Shown here one piece after another: positions 43,048 through 45,846 of a stretch of DNA of 45,846 nucleotides. Source of the DNA: Amanita rubescens (taxonomy: Eukaryota > Basidiomycota > Agaricomycetes > Agaricales > Amanitaceae); assembly GCA_015039365.1 (NCBI GenBank), contig WION01000421.1:1-45846 (forward strand). Reading direction: 5' to 3'. The notes under the pieces are model-generated. The model worked only from the letters and a program-made list of their open reading frames with translations. It searched no databases and was not told the DNA's origin. Each line of letters begins with the position of its first letter. The first letter of the stretch is position 1. The position numbers were made by a program, and so were the translations under genes.

Positions 43048-45429
43048 ATGGTCTACAGATGCGGGACGTGTTCCCGGAGTTTCTCCTCCTCACATGGGCG
43101 AAGCAACCATGAACGCAAGTGCAACATAACCAACAATGCTAATTGGGTGTTGAAGTTTCAAGCGATCCAAAACGCCCAGCGCCGGAAGATAACCTTGAAG
43201 CCACGCGTCCAAGCCCGAGTTAATGACCAGGAGCACTTGGACAACAACTCGTCTCTACAGGGTGGAGAGAACCAACAGATTGAAAATGATATGGATGTTG
43301 ATGCAACTACAACGTCACTTCAAGAACCTGTAGTAAGTCACGGTGTTCTCCCCTATCTTGTTGATGCGATTCTCCATTGATTTTTGTCATAGGACAATTA
43401 TAATTTGCCACCTACGCGTTCTGGTCGAAAGCGACGACCACCCAAACGATTCCGAGATGAGCCACCCCCGCCAGCCCCTCATGTTCCAGCCCCTATCATC
43501 ACTGCCACCCCGGACTCACAAATTCCAGGTGTATCTCCACCACAGCCCTCTGTTCAACCCCCGGACTTGGCTGCCTGTCCCACGTTCCAGACGGAGGCCA
43601 ACAGCTACGGCATTTATCGATCATACGCCAGCGGGCGACCGTCAATATACCCACTCACCCAGGCAGCTACCAAAATGTACCAATCGCCTAACTTTGAGGA
43701 AACACATAACGAAGAACGAAGGCCTTGGTGGGCCGTTTTTAGTAGATCATTGGAAGATGTCGTTGAAAACTTATATGCGCCTTTCAAAAATGCAACGACA
43801 TTCCTGTTAATGTACTGGCAAAATACGGGAGAGAATTCGAAGTCCAACCCCGAGATGGATCTGCTGACAGAAATCCTTTTAGATCCTCGATTCGATGTGA
43901 AGGATTTGCGAGGTTTCAGAGCCGAGCGAGAGGCAAAACGACTGGATGCCTTCTCACAGTCGCACATAGACACCAAGTCAATGTTCAGTCCAAATGATGG
44001 CTGGAACGAGGCTTCTGTTGCGGTTCGACTTCCCTGCGAAGGTCGAAAGCTAAAAGAAGATCTTGCTCCGTGCTTTGATGTTGGCGGAGTCTTTTTCCGC
44101 AAACCACTCGAGGTGCTCAAGGCCGCCTTACGAGGTCCTACCGAGCATCACATGCATTGGCTTCCATTTCAGGAATACTGGAGGTCGAACGAGAACGCTG
44201 AGCCAGAACGAGTTTATTCGGAACTCTACAACTCAGATGCCTGGATTTATGAACATGACCAGCTTAATGACCTATTCTCGCGGACGGCAGGGCCACTGCC
44301 TCGTATGCAAGCAGTCATAGTGGGATTGATGCTGTGGTCAGATTCAACACACCTGGCTAGTTTCGGGACGGCGTCCTTATGGCCAATCTACATGTTTGTC
44401 GGGAATCAGTCAAAATATATACGCAGTAAAACGGCTTTATTGGCTGCGCAGCACTTGGCATATATTCCCAAGGTAATGCCATTAGTACTAGTACATTTAT
44501 TGCCGTCTAATGTTCGCACTGGCAGTTACCAGACACGTTTCAGGACTTTTACAGACAGGTTTTCGGCGTTTCTGCGACCTCGGAAGTCACGACTCACTGC
44601 AAGCGAGAATTGATCCACTTGATTTGGCTCTTGATACTCGATGAAGAGTTCATGCATGCGTATGTCCACGGTTTTGACTACGTTTTCTATGATGGGATTC
44701 GACGGCTTGTGTTCCCGCGCCTGTTCACTTACTCAGCTGATTATCCTGAAAAGTACGCACATGTTAATTATTCTGATAAAGGGGAACTGATGGTCTCAGG
44801 GTTCTACTTGCATGTATCCGATATCTCGCCAAATGCCCCTGCCCCCGCTGTCTTGTTCTCAAAGACGATATATCCGAGATGGGAAAGAAAAGGGATATCG
44901 TTAATCGCTCGAAACAGGCTCGAGTTGATGATATCACGACACAGGTTAGAATCGCTGGGGCTCGGAACGCCATCTTTGAAAGTGGGGATTCCTTCAATAG
45001 CAATTATATACAACTTGCAACGGGAGAAACGAGCTTGACGGCCGTTCGGGTAAGTCACAGTCAACAAACAGGCATTGATTTTGATGAGTCTTGTAGAGTG
45101 CCTTTTCTACTCGTTTCTACGAATATGGCTTCAACCATTACAACATGTTCGTACCAGATCTTCTGCACGAATTTGAGTTAGGTGTTTGGAAGGCCACCTT
45201 TATTCATTTAATGCGAATTCTCCATGCAAACGGGAACGATTCAATTCAAAATCTGAACAAGAGGTACGCTCCCACATACTTGCCACCCCATCAAACCTAA
45301 AAAATCAGCAGATACAGAGAGGTTCCTACGTTTGGTCGTGGGACGATCTATGTTTCGCCAAATTGGACAAAATCGATAAATTTGAGATTTTTTTGCATGA
45401 TCATGCATGATCATGCATTATCTCCGTGA
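43048..45429 (+). pseudogene. Plavaka-type transposase, C-terminally truncated
   Basis: Exons 43048-43332, 43393-44472, 44526-44752, 44800-45049, 45097-45263 and 45312-45429 join to about 708 residues. The start MVYRCGTCSRSFSSSHGRSN is a C2HC-like zinc finger. Family landmarks follow: PWWAVFSRSLEDVVENLYAP, SDSTHLASFGTASLWPIYMF, LPDTFQDFYRQVFG, HLIWLLILDEEFMHAYVHG, RRLVFPRLFTYSADYPEK, CPCPRCLVLKDDISEMG, FVPDLLHEFELGVWKATF and RYREVPTFGRGTI. Homology stops there at about 45350, and the frame ends inside a palindromic repeat. Full-length relatives continue for several hundred residues with the rest of the catalytic core. It is otherwise undamaged, so the truncation seems recent. Confidence 0.75.
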
Positions 45430-45480
45430 TCATGCGTTGACAACTCGTGATCATGCATGGTTGATCCATGATCACTCAAA
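45390..45480. repeat. TGATCATGCA palindrome array
   Basis: At least five copies of TGATCATGC(A) or its near-palindromic relatives occur in about 80 bp: 'gcatgatcatgcatgatcat' at 45396-45415, 'gtgatcatgcg', 'gtgatcatgcatgg' and 'ccatgatcac'. More CATGCAT-like and 'catgcgtga' units continue to about 45630. It begins just beyond the last transposase homology. Binding-site arrays near transposon ends look like this. Confidence 0.6.
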
Positions 45481-45846
45481 ACCTCTTTTTTTTCCTATTT
45501 TCTCATTCATGCGTGATAATTTGGTTGAAAATACCCATGTGTGAACCATGCATGAACACCGAAAATCTTTTTTTTTGTCCATCTGTCATCCATGCATTAT
45601 TCACGCAGCATCAATGCGTTGTTCACGCGTGACTGTCGATGGACAAAATCGTACAATAACGGCTGAACTGGCTCAACCCACCGCTGTTCCTTCCGGACCC
45701 TCTATCGTCGCCAGCCGTCCTCAGCGTCCTCCATGTAGAATCACCAATGGAGCTGGGAGGAGAATACCCTGTTCCCGCCCGCGCCGAGGTGCTCGCACCG
45801 TCAGTCCCATCACGATTCACCATTATCCCTTCTTCCCAGCCTCCGC
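45481..45846. other. Right edge, no supported gene
   Basis: T-rich runs (45485-45493, 45570-45578) and an inverted pair 'gtccatc' (45578) / 'gatggac' (45638) occur. From about 45660 the DNA becomes Pro/Ser/Arg-codon rich on the plus strand, which may be the start of a gene continuing out of the window. No start codon or motif could be assigned. Confidence 0.35.

Noticed and set aside
45390..45480. A CRISPR array
   Set aside because: Units are short overlapping palindromes without unique spacers, and the DNA is fungal nuclear sequence.

Overview
The window looks like nuclear DNA of an agaricomycete (mushroom-forming basidiomycete). Almost every gene model is interrupted by 43-80 bp GT-AG introns, several proteins are conserved mainly in Agaricomycetes, and there is a Plavaka-type transposase with a divergent DUF6698-like partner. 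I joined exons by eye, using splice consensus, reading frame and family conservation; no transcript data were used.

Left part (1-12.2 kb): a block of a secreted Gly/Asn-rich glycoprotein gene, small 'DIE..ARQFF' module genes and a Vps39-like gene. It is present once in good condition (3.7-10.9 kb) and once as a degenerate, partly broken copy in the same order (1-3.3 kb). A small hypothetical gene with a GC-AG intron follows (11.4-12.2 kb).

Middle (12.2-24 kb): a large direct segmental duplication carrying a CYP53-like P450 on the minus strand. Copy 1 (12.56-14.41 kb) has a nonsense codon and a 2-bp indel; copy 2 (18.18-19.97 kb) is open throughout. About 480 bp inside the block is inverted between the copies. 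A casein-kinase-1-like gene (22.0-23.3 kb) is intact after copy 2, whereas only sequence from downstream of it survives after copy 1. A family of tRNA-related short elements, all on the minus strand, is scattered here and at 28.9-29.7 kb.

Right-middle (24-40.4 kb): a complete DHTKD1-type 2-oxoacid dehydrogenase E1 gene with 23 exons, including apparent microexons of 24, 6 and 3 nt; a repeat-rich gene desert with a decayed fragment of a TBC gene; the intact TBC/Rab-GAP gene with a C-terminal membrane segment; then three co-oriented minus-strand genes: a HAD sugar-phosphatase-like protein, myo-inositol oxygenase (with a 10-nt exon) and an aldo/keto reductase. The last three could form a small inositol/glucuronate catabolic group.

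Right end (40.5-45.8 kb): a palindromic GC-rich repeat block, a DUF6698-like gene and a C-terminally truncated Plavaka transposase arranged head to head, and an array of TGATCATGCA palindromes where the transposase homology stops.
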